Source: Mesorhizobium sp. M1E.F.Ca.ET.045.02.1.1 (GTDB taxonomy: Bacteria; Pseudomonadota; Alphaproteobacteria; Rhizobiales; Rhizobiaceae). Taken from it: 64,000 nucleotides of DNA. Numbering within the stretch: the first letter of the stretch is position 1; the number at the start of each line of letters is the position of its first letter. The notes below the pieces were generated by a model. The model had not been told where the DNA came from. It saw only the letters and a program-made list of their open reading frames with translations, and searched no databases. The stretch lies in NCBI RefSeq assembly GCF_003952485.1, contig NZ_CP034447.1:5470501-5534500 (forward strand). Direction: 5' to 3'. A program made the translations under genes and the position numbers. Below are positions 7,566-15,242 of the stretch, one piece after another.

Positions 7566-8387
7566 ATGACGTATAGTTGGCCCGACGGCCTCTACCCGCT
7601 ACGCAACTGGCTGAAAGCGCAAGGCGTCGATGTCAAGTCGATCGTCAGCGAGCGTCAGGCGGCTTTCTACGTGCAGAAGCTGAGCGATCAGCGGATCAAA
7701 TTTCCCGCCGATCGGTCCGCCTCGATGTTTCCGATCCTGAAGCGTCTGCAGGATATCATCTGTGCCGGCGCGGCCACGCCGCGGCCGGTCCCGACGCGGG
7801 GTCAGCCGTTCGTGCCGAAGAAGAAGGGGAAAACGAAACCGGCGCAGGACATCAAGCACGAAGTCCCCGCGGACGCGCTGGTCGTCTACTGCGACGGATG
7901 TTGCGAGCCCAACCCTGGCGCCGGCGGCTGGGGGTTTGCTGTCTACCGTGACGGCGCAGAAATTCACGCCGAATCCGGAGGCGCTGTGCAAACCACCAAC
8001 AACGCCATGGAGATGACAGGCATTCTGATGACCTTGGCTTGGGTGGCTGCATCGGCGCCGGCCGAGCCGGTGGTCATCTTTTGCGACAGCAAATATGTCG
8101 TGACAGGCATCAATGAGTGGGTGCCTGGCTGGAAGGCCAAAGGCTGGAAGCGCAAGGGGGAGAACGCCAGCGAAAAGAACCAGGCTATTGCGAATCTTGC
8201 CCATTGGCAGGCGATCGACAAGGCGCGCGACGAACTCCAATTCGTGAAAATTGATTGGGTGAAGGGACACGCGGGCATCACCGGAAACGAGCGCGCTGAT
8301 GAACTCTCTCTGATCGGTCGCGAAGGGGCTCTTGAAGCGGCCAACGAAGCCGATCCGATCCGCCAGCAGCTAAAATACTCGGTGTGA
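7566..8387 (+). CDS. ribonuclease HI with N-terminal extension (273 aa)
   Basis: Degrades RNA in RNA-DNA hybrids, probably removing primers made by the Prim-Pol. The RNase H domain covers residues 104-260 with all catalytic residues visible: Asp110 (VVYCDGCCEPNPGAGG), Glu149 (NNAMEMTGI), Asp174 (IFCDSKYV), His235 (KGHAG) and Asp245 (NERADEL). About 95 residues precede it, including a helical part (SERQAAFYVQKLSDQRI) and a Pro/Lys-rich linker; this extension matches no hybrid-binding domain I know. Length exceeds the usual 150 residues because of it. Confidence 0.88.
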   Translation: MTYSWPDGLYPLRNWLKAQGVDVKSIVSERQAAFYVQKLSDQRIKFPADRSASMFPILKRLQDIICAGAATPRPVPTRGQPFVPKKKGKTKPAQDIKHEVPADALVVYCDGCCEPNPGAGGWGFAVYRDGAEIHAESGGAVQTTNNAMEMTGILMTLAWVAASAPAEPVVIFCDSKYVVTGINEWVPGWKAKGWKRKGENASEKNQAIANLAHWQAIDKARDELQFVKIDWVKGHAGITGNERADELSLIGREGALEAANEADPIRQQLKYSV

Positions 8388-8405
8388 AGGGAGCGACCAT
8401 CGCGG

Positions 8406-8810
8406 ATGAACGCACGAAGCCAAGGCGGTATGACCCCGTTTTACGCCTATTCCTCCTTCAACAAGAGGGGAGGGAAGACACACCCGCGCGTCGCACGGAC
8501 ACGCAATCGCATCCTCGACCTATGGGAGGAAATGGCCAGCTACTCGACGATAGCCGAGGAACTGGATATCTCGATCAGCACCGTTGTCGAGTGCATCGCT
8601 CGCGCTAGGCGTCTGAAAGACCCGCGAGCCGAGCGACCATACCGCCACCGCAAGATCCAAATCGCCGAGAAGCGCCGCCGCGAGATCAGGCGCTTGCTCG
8701 AGGACGGCTACCGGCCGCGGGAGATTGCCAAGCGGCTTAAGGTTTCCACGCGGCTGGTGCTAATTCGAATGAAGGAGAGCGCTGCGTCTACAGTAGAGAA
8801 AACTAGATGA
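8406..8810 (+). CDS. two-HTH DNA-binding protein, possible late regulator (134 aa)
   Basis: Two helix-turn-helix segments are visible: residues 45-72 (YSTIAEELDISISTVVECIA) and 97-123 (YRPREIAKRLKVSTRLVLIR), joined by a very basic linker. This is reminiscent of sigma-factor region 4 or transposase-type HTH pairs. It overlaps the terminase small subunit gene by 4 bases. It could be an accessory packaging protein or, my preferred guess, the factor that recognises the 20-bp repeats before the late cassettes. No direct evidence for that. Confidence 0.6.
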   Translation: MNARSQGGMTPFYAYSSFNKRGGKTHPRVARTRNRILDLWEEMASYSTIAEELDISISTVVECIARARRLKDPRAERPYRHRKIQIAEKRRREIRRLLEDGYRPREIAKRLKVSTRLVLIRMKESAASTVEKTR

Positions 8811-9070
8811 AGGGACGGAAGACAGGCGGCAGGGTCGCCGGCACGCCGAACAAAATCACGGCCTCCATCAAGGAAGCCGTGACCGAGGCTTTTGAGAAGG
8901 CCGGCGGCGTCGACTATCTCGTCAAGCTTGCCGCCGAAGACCCTCGCACATTCTGCGGCCTTGTCGGCAAGGTGATACCTCTCCAGGTGGACGCCAAGCT
9001 TGACGGGCCGCTCACGGTTCAAGTCCTGAAGCTGGCCGGGTCAGATGCCGACGATACAGCTTCCAAATAG
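8807..9070 (+). CDS. putative terminase small subunit (87 aa)
   Basis: The N-terminus RKTGGRVAGTPNKITASIKE is the basic, Gly-rich lead seen in many small phage proteins encoded just before the large terminase. A helix around VTEAFEKAGGVDYLVKLAAE follows. It would bind packaging-site DNA and regulate TerL. Overlaps TerL by 26 bases. Shorter than many TerS proteins and lacking a clear HTH, so the call rests largely on position and N-terminal signature. Confidence 0.55.
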   Translation: MKGRKTGGRVAGTPNKITASIKEAVTEAFEKAGGVDYLVKLAAEDPRTFCGLVGKVIPLQVDAKLDGPLTVQVLKLAGSDADDTASK

Positions 9071-10472
9071 CGGTTGGCGGCCGCGCTGGTATCAGCGCAA
9101 GGCCTGGGACACATGGGAGCGCGGCTGCAAGCGCCAGCTCCTGTTCTGGCATCGTCGCGCCGGTAAGGACGAGATCAACCTGAATATGCACGCGGTGTCA
9201 GCCCATGAGCGGCCAGGCACCTATTGGCACATGCTGCCCGAGGCGGCACAGGCGCGCAAAGCAATCTGGAATGCGGTCAACCCGCACACCGGCAAGCGGC
9301 GGCTGTTCGAGGCGTTCCCTGAAGCGCTGATAGAGAACATGAACGACAATGAAATGTTCGTCCGGTTCAAGGTCGGCTCGACGTTCCAGGTGGTTGGATC
9401 GGACAACTTCAACAGCCTGGTCGGCGCGCCACCGGTCGGCATCACGTTTTCCGAGTGGGCGCTGGCCAATCCGGCTGCATGGGCCTACCTGTCGCCGATT
9501 CTGGCCGAGAATGGCGGATGGGCATCGTTCATTACTACGCCGCGCGGCAACAACCACGCCAAGGGCATGCTCGACGCGGTGAAGGGCAATGTCTTCGACC
9601 CCGTGTCGAACCCGCGCGGCTGGTTCAGCGAGGTGCTGCCGGCCAGCGCCACGGGGGCCATCGACGAAGTGACGATCGAGGAGCAGCGCGCAATCTATGT
9701 GGGCCTGTTCGGCAAAGAGACGGCCGACATGCTCATTGACCAGGAATATTACTGCTCCTTCGCGGGCGCGTTGATCGGCTCATATTGGGGCGCCGAGATA
9801 GCACGTGCCGAGCGCATGGGGCGCATCGGCGTCGCATTCGACATCGATCCTCGGTTTCCGGTGCATACCGCGTGGGATCTGGGTAAGGCGGTCAACAATC
9901 CGATCTGGTGCTTTCAGGTCATCGACGGTGTGCCGCTCATCGTCGACTTCTACGTTCCCGACAGCGAAGACCTTGAAGACTGGTGCAAGTGGCTCGACGA
10001 GCAGGGATACCACGGCGACGACTATGTTCCGCACGACATCCTGCATCCGCAGTGGGGAACGAAGCGCACGCGCCTCGACACGCTCAGGGCGCACGGGCGC
10101 AAGCCGAAGATGGTCGGCATGGTCAGCCTGGCCGAGGGCAACAACGCCGGCCTGCAGACGATCAAGGTGGCGCGCTTCAGGAACACCGAACGCGTCACCG
10201 ACGGCGTCGAGGGCCTGAAGGCCTACCGGCGCGAATACGACGACGAGAAGAAGACGTTCCGCGACATCCCGGTCAAGAACTGGGCCGAGCACTATGCGTC
10301 CGCCTTCCGCTATCTCGGGCTCGCCTGGCGGCAGGCAATCGTTGCGGCCACCAGGCCGGCCGGCGACAAGGGCGCCTATGTCGGCCAGGGGGACGGCACG
10401 ATACGCACCCAGCAGACGGTCAAGGAGGCGGTCGACGCTATGGTTAGGCGGCGGCGCGCTCGGGCGAATTGA
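9045..10472 (+). CDS. terminase large subunit (475 aa)
   Basis: ATP-driven packaging motor and nuclease. The N-terminal ATPase has a variant Walker A, WHRRAGKDE with Lys41, as in a subgroup of phage terminases. Walker B is VGITFSEWA with Glu137 as probable catalytic residue, then a coupling motif in FITTPRGNNH. The C-terminal nuclease begins at HTAWDLGKA (first acidic metal ligand), with acidic residues in VDFYVPDSEDLEDW and DYVPHD. Length is normal for the family. Terminates 54 bases before the first 20-bp repeat. Confidence 0.88.
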   Translation: MPTIQLPNSGWRPRWYQRKAWDTWERGCKRQLLFWHRRAGKDEINLNMHAVSAHERPGTYWHMLPEAAQARKAIWNAVNPHTGKRRLFEAFPEALIENMNDNEMFVRFKVGSTFQVVGSDNFNSLVGAPPVGITFSEWALANPAAWAYLSPILAENGGWASFITTPRGNNHAKGMLDAVKGNVFDPVSNPRGWFSEVLPASATGAIDEVTIEEQRAIYVGLFGKETADMLIDQEYYCSFAGALIGSYWGAEIARAERMGRIGVAFDIDPRFPVHTAWDLGKAVNNPIWCFQVIDGVPLIVDFYVPDSEDLEDWCKWLDEQGYHGDDYVPHDILHPQWGTKRTRLDTLRAHGRKPKMVGMVSLAEGNNAGLQTIKVARFRNTERVTDGVEGLKAYRREYDDEKKTFRDIPVKNWAEHYASAFRYLGLAWRQAIVAATRPAGDKGAYVGQGDGTIRTQQTVKEAVDAMVRRRRARAN

Positions 10473-10525
10473 GCAATTTTCTGAAAGCACAGCAATTTTG
10501 TGAATGCCGCACGTGTGCAGCTTTT

Positions 10526-10545
10526 CAAGCGGCTTAGAGTTTCGC
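10526..10545 (+). promoter_or_regulatory. 20-bp phage repeat, copy 1 (G variant)
   Basis: CAAGCGGCTTAGAGTTTCGC, 44 bases before the ATG of the tail-fibre gene at 10590 and in the gap after terminase. Identical to copy 2 and differing at position 14 from copies 3 and 4. Best explained as a phage-specific promoter or activator site for late genes; see findings. Confidence 0.65.
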
Positions 10546-10589
10546 GGGTGTCACCCCGATCATTCCGCCAACGGTAGATTGGAGCAGCT

Positions 10590-11582
10590 ATGCCGCGCGC
10601 TGGTGGTGTCTATTCAGCCCCTCCGGGCACCAAAGGCAGCCCGAACACGACGATCGAATCGGCGAAGTACAACGCGCTGGTTGACGATCTGGTGGCGGAC
10701 GCGAACGCAGCCCGGCCTGTTACAGCCGGCGGCTCCGGATCGAGCACGGCTGTCGGCGCTGCGGACAACTTCAGTGCGGCGGGCGCTGACGTGGCATCGG
10801 CCGCGACTGTAAACCTGGCAAACACGACAGGTACGCTGGTCAATATCACAGGCACGGTCACGATTACGGCGCTGGGAACCCTCCCGGCCGGCGCCGAGCG
10901 GGATCTTGTGTTCGCCGCGTCGCTCACGCTGACGCACAACGCGACCAGCCTCATTCTTCCCGGCGGAGCGAACATCCAGACGGCGGCCGGCGACACGGCA
11001 CGTATGCGTTCGCTCGGCGGTGGCAACTGGCGCTGCATGAGCTACCAGCGGGCGGCGACAGCTCCTCTGTCGAATACCTTCAACTCGCCTACGATTGTTA
11101 CGCCGGCGCTGACGCTGAAGCAGAGCGCGGCACCCGCGCCAACGGCCGAGGGCGATATCCAGTGGGATACTGACGACAACGTCCTTGCCGTTGGTGACGG
11201 TGCTGCAACGCAGATTTTTGTCCCCATTCCGGCATCTACCGCGGCCGGCGACGTCGAATACTTCACGGGCGCGAAGGCGAAAGCTCGCTTGGCAAAAGGA
11301 ACCGCCCTGCAAATCCTTCGAATGAACGCTGGCGCTACCGGCCCCGAATGGGGGCCGCCAATTGACTATGCAGGCGGCGCCGCTGCTCTGGCGGTCGGTG
11401 CGATCGGCACCTATGCGTTTCTGAAAACCGCAACAACGCTGAATCCCGGCGACACGATAGCGGGATCAAGCACCTCCTATTCAAACTCTGGCGGGACAAC
11501 CAACGGGTCACCAACCGGCACGTGGCGGTGCATGGGCTATTCGATCAGCCCGCACGTCACTCTCTTCTTGAGGATCAGCTGA
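10590..11582 (+). CDS. tail fibre / appendage-like protein (330 aa)
   Basis: Ser/Thr/Ala/Gly-rich, low in charge, with beta-prone repeats such as [20 protein letters not shown] and a segment [20 protein letters not shown], which is commonly seen in phage fibre shafts. These features indicate an extended trimeric receptor-binding or collar fibre. GGAG lies upstream of the ATG at 10590. Its 3' end overlaps the oppositely oriented acetyltransferase by 8 bases. Host-range role is inferred. Confidence 0.55.
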   Translation: MPRAGGVYSAPPGTKGSPNTTIESAKYNALVDDLVADANAARPVTAGGSGSSTAVGAADNFSAAGADVASAATVNLANTTGTLVNITGTVTITALGTLPAGAERDLVFAASLTLTHNATSLILPGGANIQTAAGDTARMRSLGGGNWRCMSYQRAATAPLSNTFNSPTIVTPALTLKQSAAPAPTAEGDIQWDTDDNVLAVGDGAATQIFVPIPASTAAGDVEYFTGAKAKARLAKGTALQILRMNAGATGPEWGPPIDYAGGAAALAVGAIGTYAFLKTATTLNPGDTIAGSSTSYSNSGGTTNGSPTGTWRCMGYSISPHVTLFLRIS

Positions 11583-12150
11583 AGCGCCGCGCGAACTCAT
11601 CGGCCGGGAGGTCGAAGGCGGTACGTTCCTTCTTGATCCGTTCGATTGGCCAATTCCACCATTGGATTTCAAGCAGGGCAGCAACCGTCTCATCAGAGAA
11701 CCGGCGCTTGATCGGCTTCGCCGGATTGCCGCCGACAAGGGTGTAGGGGCCAACGTCTTTGGTGACGACGCTGCCGGCAGCGATGACCGCGCCATGTCCG
11801 ATCTTCACGCCTGACAGTATGATGGCCCGAGATCCTACCCAGACGTCGTTACCGAGGACGATAGGGCCTTTCGAGGTCAGGTATTCAAGGTTTGTCTTGG
11901 TCTTGAAGGTGCGCGACTGGAAGGGAAATGTGGAAACGGTGTCGGTCCTGTGGTCGCCCTGGCAAAGGAACAACACTCCAGGCGCGATCGAGCAGAACGA
12001 CCCAATTACGACAGGCGACCCCGCCGTAACATTGTAGAAATTCTGCTCGCTAATCCCGTGGCAATCGCGACCGACGGTCACATGCGCAGGTACCTTCAGC
12101 TTCGATCTGAGGATACTTTTCTCGCGCAGCCAAGCAGTCAGTTTCGACAT
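11575..12150 (-). CDS. hexapeptide-repeat O-acetyltransferase, XAT/CatB-like (191 aa)
   Basis: Left-handed beta-helix acetyltransferase. The motif [20 protein letters not shown] followed by FPF is the xenobiotic/virginiamycin acetyltransferase signature with its catalytic His. Hexapeptide repeats continue through [20 protein letters not shown] and [20 protein letters not shown]. The ATG at 12150 with GGGGGTG upstream is chosen over an ORF extension that would run through the 20-bp repeat. It is the only gene on this strand in the late region, a typical moron. It more likely modifies surface polysaccharide (lysogenic conversion) than confers drug resistance. Confidence 0.8.
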   Translation of the reverse strand: MSKLTAWLREKSILRSKLKVPAHVTVGRDCHGISEQNFYNVTAGSPVVIGSFCSIAPGVLFLCQGDHRTDTVSTFPFQSRTFKTKTNLEYLTSKGPIVLGNDVWVGSRAIILSGVKIGHGAVIAAGSVVTKDVGPYTLVGGNPAKPIKRRFSDETVAALLEIQWWNWPIERIKKERTAFDLPADEFARRFS

Positions 12151-12204
12151 TTTGAAGCACCCCCGTGATTCCACGTCAGCACTAGGTAAAACTCTCCCAT
12201 TATT

Positions 12205-12224
12205 CAAGCGGCTTAGAGTTTCGC
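12205..12224 (+). promoter_or_regulatory. 20-bp phage repeat, copy 2 (G variant)
   Basis: CAAGCGGCTTAGAGTTTCGC, 43 bases before the endolysin ATG at 12268, in the gap between the acetyltransferase moron (reading away) and the lysis cassette. Positioned to drive lysis genes. Confidence 0.65.
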
Positions 12225-12267
12225 CATGCGCGCACACAGGATGGCACCGTTGCGAACGGAGCCGTCG

Positions 12268-12939
12268 ATGGACCGAAACTTTGCGCGTGCGCTTGCCCTT
12301 GTCCTGCAGTCAGAAGGCCTGTGGTCGGATAACGCTGCCGACCCCGGCGGCGCAACGATGAAGGGCGTCACCCTCGCCAACTTCCGCCGCTACGTCAAAG
12401 CCGACGCGACCAAGGCTGATCTTCGCAAGATTAGCGACGAGCAGGTGGCGACGGTTTATCGCCGGTTCTATTGGGATGCAGTTGCGGGCGCCGAGCTGTC
12501 CGACGGCGTAGACTATGCCGTTTTCGATTTCGCGGTGAACAGCGGGCCAAGTCGGGCGGCGAAGTACCTTCAGGCGGCATGCGGCCCGAGTGTCGTGCAG
12601 GATGGTCGAATTGGCCCGGCAACCCTCGCCGCGGTGCGTGCCAAGCCTGCCGGCGTGCTCATCGACACCATTTGCGATGCTCGCCTGAAATTCCTCGAGC
12701 GTCTTCCGACTTGGGCGACCTTCGGGAAGGGCTGGCAGAAACGCGTAGTGGCCGTGCGCATCCAAGCAATGCTGATGGCCACGCCCGCGTCCGCTCAGCC
12801 TGTTCCGGCGGCCCCGGCACCTGCCACACCACCCGCGCCTGCCGCGCCGCCGGCTGCTCCTGCCTATGTGGAGCGTAATCCGTTCTGGGCCGCGCTCTTC
12901 GCCATCCTCAAAGCCATTTTCGGAAGGAAACCGGCATGA
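12268..12939 (+). CDS. phage endolysin, glycoside hydrolase family 108 (223 aa)
   Basis: Muramidase cutting peptidoglycan glycan chains at lysis. The N-terminal motif [20 protein letters not shown] is the GH108 active-site region, with Glu16 as catalytic residue (the common form is EGG). The second domain ([20 protein letters not shown], then [11 protein letters not shown]) is the associated peptidoglycan-binding part. A long Pro/Ala linker and a hydrophobic C-terminal helix ([14 protein letters not shown]) follow, so it may be membrane tethered. The start at 12268 has ACGGAG upstream. Overlaps the holin gene (ATGA). Confidence 0.85.
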   Translation: MDRNFARALALVLQSEGLWSDNAADPGGATMKGVTLANFRRYVKADATKADLRKISDEQVATVYRRFYWDAVAGAELSDGVDYAVFDFAVNSGPSRAAKYLQAACGPSVVQDGRIGPATLAAVRAKPAGVLIDTICDARLKFLERLPTWATFGKGWQKRVVAVRIQAMLMATPASAQPVPAAPAPATPPAPAAPPAAPAYVERNPFWAALFAILKAIFGRKPA

Positions 12940-13160
12940 AGTGGTTCAACACGAATGCGCTTCACAACGTCCTCAATGCGCTGATCTTCATCATCACGTC
13001 TGGCGCGCTCGCCGGTTTCGACTGGACGATGTTCGGCCTCACCGATCATCGAGCGCTGCAGATCAGCGGTACGCTCGCGCTCGCCAAGCTCCTCATCAAT
13101 GCTTTCCGCGATGGTCCGGCCGGCATGGTCGCGCCGCCGCCACCGGCAGAGGAGAAGTAA
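12936..13160 (+). CDS. putative holin (74 aa)
   Basis: Two hydrophobic segments (LNALIFIITSGALAGFDW and LQISGTLALAKLLINAF) separated by a short polar loop, then a Pro-rich charged tail ending EEK. Size and topology fit a small class II-like holin that opens the inner membrane for the endolysin. It overlaps the endolysin stop and is followed directly by spanin-like genes, the usual lysis-cassette order. Confidence 0.65.
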   Translation: MKWFNTNALHNVLNALIFIITSGALAGFDWTMFGLTDHRALQISGTLALAKLLINAFRDGPAGMVAPPPPAEEK

Positions 13161-13161
13161 C

Positions 13162-13416
13162 ATGGTCGAGATTGCGACGGTCCTGCTTCAGCAACTCTGG
13201 CCATATGTGCTCGCCGGCCTCGTCGGGCTTGGCGCGCTCGGCACGGCCTATTTCAAGGGCAAGAGCAACGAGAAGGCCAAGCAGGCCGCCCGCGACCTCG
13301 CTGCTGCGCAGGATCGCCTGGAGATGAACCGTGAGGCCACCGACATCGAGCGCCAGACCGTCGGCATGACGGACGACCAGGCGCGAAAGGAGGCAGCGCC
13401 GTGGGTTCGACAGTGA
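13162..13416 (+). CDS. inner-membrane spanin-like protein, Rz type (84 aa)
   Basis: One N-terminal membrane span (YVLAGLVGLGALGTAYFKG) followed by a highly charged coiled coil (ARDLAAAQDRLEMNREATDI), the i-spanin architecture. It is short for an i-spanin. The 3' end overlaps, in another frame, the lipoprotein gene at 13401, just as Rz/Rz1 genes overlap. Role in disrupting the outer membrane is inferred from this pairing. Confidence 0.62.
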   Translation: MVEIATVLLQQLWPYVLAGLVGLGALGTAYFKGKSNEKAKQAARDLAAAQDRLEMNREATDIERQTVGMTDDQARKEAAPWVRQ

Positions 13417-13616
13417 GGCTGCTCCTGCTGCTTTGCCTTGCGCTTGCCGGCTGCGTCACGTCTGCGCCGGTCGACAACCCGCGCAAAGTCTGGTGCGACA
13501 ACAACAAGCCGATGCGGCCGAGCGCCGCTGTTTTCGCTGTGATGACGCGACCCGATCTCGACGACATGAACACCCACAATGCTCGTGGGGTCAAATGGTG
13601 CGGCTGGAGGCCTTGA
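13401..13616 (+). CDS. outer-membrane spanin-like lipoprotein, Rz1 type (71 aa)
   Basis: Signal peptide ending in a clear lipobox (LLLLCLALAGC, Cys18), so it should be lipidated and sorted to the outer membrane. The mature part is short, with a conserved-looking tail (MNTHNARGVKWCGWRP). GTG start at 13401 with AAAGGAGG upstream. It overlaps the i-spanin gene by 16 bases. The mature sequence is not Pro-rich like lambda Rz1, but position and lipobox support the o-spanin call. Confidence 0.6.
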   Translation: MGSTVRLLLLLCLALAGCVTSAPVDNPRKVWCDNNKPMRPSAAVFAVMTRPDLDDMNTHNARGVKWCGWRP

Positions 13617-13939
13617 TGCATGACTTTCTCGACTTCCTCGGCATCAAGGCACCAGTGCTGATTGCTGGCCTCTCAGGCGGCATCCTGCGGGCCTTGTCGC
13701 GCCATCGCTACAAGCTGCGGGAGATGTTCGCCTCGCCGATCTGCGGCGCTTTGGCCGCCGCCTATCTGACGCTGCCCGCCGTGAGCTATTCCCGCGCGAT
13801 CGGCTTTCCCCTTCCGGACCTTACCGACGACACCACCACGCTTGCCGCTGCATTTCTGATCGGCGTCTCAGCCATGTGGATCTCGGATATCTTGTTCGAG
13901 TTCATCGTCCGGAAGTTCAAGCCGGCTCCGGAAGAGTGA
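13616..13939 (+). CDS. second holin-like membrane protein (107 aa)
   Basis: Three probable membrane segments (APVLIAGLSGGILRAL; ICGALAAAYLTLPAVSY; LAAAFLIGVSAMWISDILF) with a charged C-terminus. This resembles phage membrane proteins often annotated as holin or antiholin in rhizobial phages. ATG overlaps the previous stop (TGATG). It could be an alternative or pinholin/antiholin working with the 12936 protein. Confidence 0.58.
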   Translation: MHDFLDFLGIKAPVLIAGLSGGILRALSRHRYKLREMFASPICGALAAAYLTLPAVSYSRAIGFPLPDLTDDTTTLAAAFLIGVSAMWISDILFEFIVRKFKPAPEE

Positions 13940-13979
13940 ACCCGATGACTGATCGAAAGTGTGCTGATATGAAAAGAGC

Positions 13980-14582
13980 ATGGGGTTTATCGATCAACTT
14001 AAGGCTGTTTGGCCGCTCGTGACACAGGCGCCATGGGGGTTTGCGCCGGTAGCGTTTGCCATCCTCGCTTCAGGATGGGCAGTCGGGCGCTTCATGTACA
14101 GCCAGCGTATAGCGATCCTGAAGGAGCGTATCGAGGCCTACAAGGAGAAGCTTGACGGAGCTTCACCGGAAGAAGCTCACGCGAGAGTCGAGAGGCTAGA
14201 GGCCCGAATTCGAGATTTGGAACACGACCCTCGACTATTCTCGCCAGACCAACTTGCCAAGATAGCCGCTGTGCTCAAACGGCATAAGCCTGGAGCGGTA
14301 ATTGTATCGCGTGATGGGTCCAGTCTCCTATGCGGAAAGGTGCAAACGCAAATGAGGAAACTGTTCGAACAGCACGGATGGGCAGTACGTCATTGGGCTA
14401 CGATGGGAAGCGACAACCTGCCAGCAAGCGGCCTTACAATCTATGGCAACACCGGCGACACAGAAACCGACGACGAACTAGTCGTTCGGGAGGCGTTGCA
14501 GGCTGCCGGGATCGAGTTTGAACTTAGGCGCCAACGCTCGACCGACAAGGAACCGCAACTAGTGTTCAGCGATATCGACTAG
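13980..14582 (+). CDS. membrane-anchored coiled-coil accessory protein (200 aa)
   Basis: Unrecognised. One N-terminal membrane span (FAPVAFAILASGWAVGRFM), a coiled coil at residues 42-78 (RIAILKERIEAYKEKL, then VERLEARIRDLEHD), and a C-terminal alpha/beta domain (residues 90-195) with PGAVIVSRDG, ASGLTIYGNTGDTETDDELV and GIEFELRRQ. The base composition looks more AT-rich than the late genes around it. With the next gene it forms a two-gene insert between lysis and portal, bounded by the repeat at 15198. A sensor/effector of a defence or exclusion module is one possibility; unproven. Confidence 0.6.
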   Translation: MGFIDQLKAVWPLVTQAPWGFAPVAFAILASGWAVGRFMYSQRIAILKERIEAYKEKLDGASPEEAHARVERLEARIRDLEHDPRLFSPDQLAKIAAVLKRHKPGAVIVSRDGSSLLCGKVQTQMRKLFEQHGWAVRHWATMGSDNLPASGLTIYGNTGDTETDDELVVREALQAAGIEFELRRQRSTDKEPQLVFSDID

Positions 14583-14597
14583 CGCTCAGGTCGTGAC

Positions 14598-15170
14598 GTG
14601 ACGAGACTACCGCCTACCGTTTCGAGTGCCATTTCCAAGTGGATTTTCAAGTTTGACCTCACGGACTTGGACGAGGCCTATGCTGGCGCTCTGCAAGGGC
14701 TCCAGCATCGTGAAGATGAAGTTGAAACAATGGTTCGTAGTCAACTTGGCCTTGGCCCTTACGACGAATTTCCAGAAGCAAATCTCGACGATCCGGATGA
14801 TCCCGTTGGGCAGCTCTATGAACGCGCGGGCGAGGATAGTGCCCAGGCGCAGCGTGGATCGCATCTTGTTCGGAAGGCGTTCTTGATTGCGCTGTTCCAT
14901 CTTTGGGAGCGTCACAAGAAGCCGCGGATCTCAAAAGAATCAAGGGCAGCGGCGGATCGCAGCCGATTGAACGCCCTCCTGGATCAGCTCGAATTGGCCG
15001 CGAACTGCGCGAAGCATCCGCCTGGAAGGTCTGCCAAAGGGATATACGAGAAACGTCCTGACCTTTTTCCTCGGGCCGCCACTGTGAAGCAAGCGAGTGA
15101 GCGCACACTTGTCATTACGCCTGATGTGTTGAACGAGTTTTTTGAGGCTGTCTGGGCAACCGTCGAATAG
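14598..15170 (+). CDS. hypothetical helical accessory protein, HEPN-like candidate (190 aa)
   Basis: Unrecognised, mostly helical. Residues 130-165 (LLDQLELAANCAKHPPGRSA, then IYEKRPDLFP) recall a widespread family with an ANxxKHG/GxSA-x-RPDLF signature. I suspect, without proof, that it has a HEPN-like four-helix fold found in abortive-infection and toxin proteins. The GTG start follows the previous stop by 15 bases. Composition looks unlike the structural genes. Paired with the membrane protein at 13980. Confidence 0.55.
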   Translation: MTRLPPTVSSAISKWIFKFDLTDLDEAYAGALQGLQHREDEVETMVRSQLGLGPYDEFPEANLDDPDDPVGQLYERAGEDSAQAQRGSHLVRKAFLIALFHLWERHKKPRISKESRAAADRSRLNALLDQLELAANCAKHPPGRSAKGIYEKRPDLFPRAATVKQASERTLVITPDVLNEFFEAVWATVE

Positions 15171-15197
15171 CTGGCCTGGGATGAAAGTCTAGCATTC

Positions 15198-15217
15198 CAA
15201 GCGGCTTAGAATTTCGC
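15198..15217 (+). promoter_or_regulatory. 20-bp phage repeat, copy 3 (A variant)
   Basis: CAAGCGGCTTAGAATTTCGC, 25 bases before the portal ATG at 15243 and right after the accessory pair. Same sequence as copy 4. Confidence 0.65.
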
Positions 15218-15242
15218 ATTCGCCGCCACCATCCTGCCCGCC

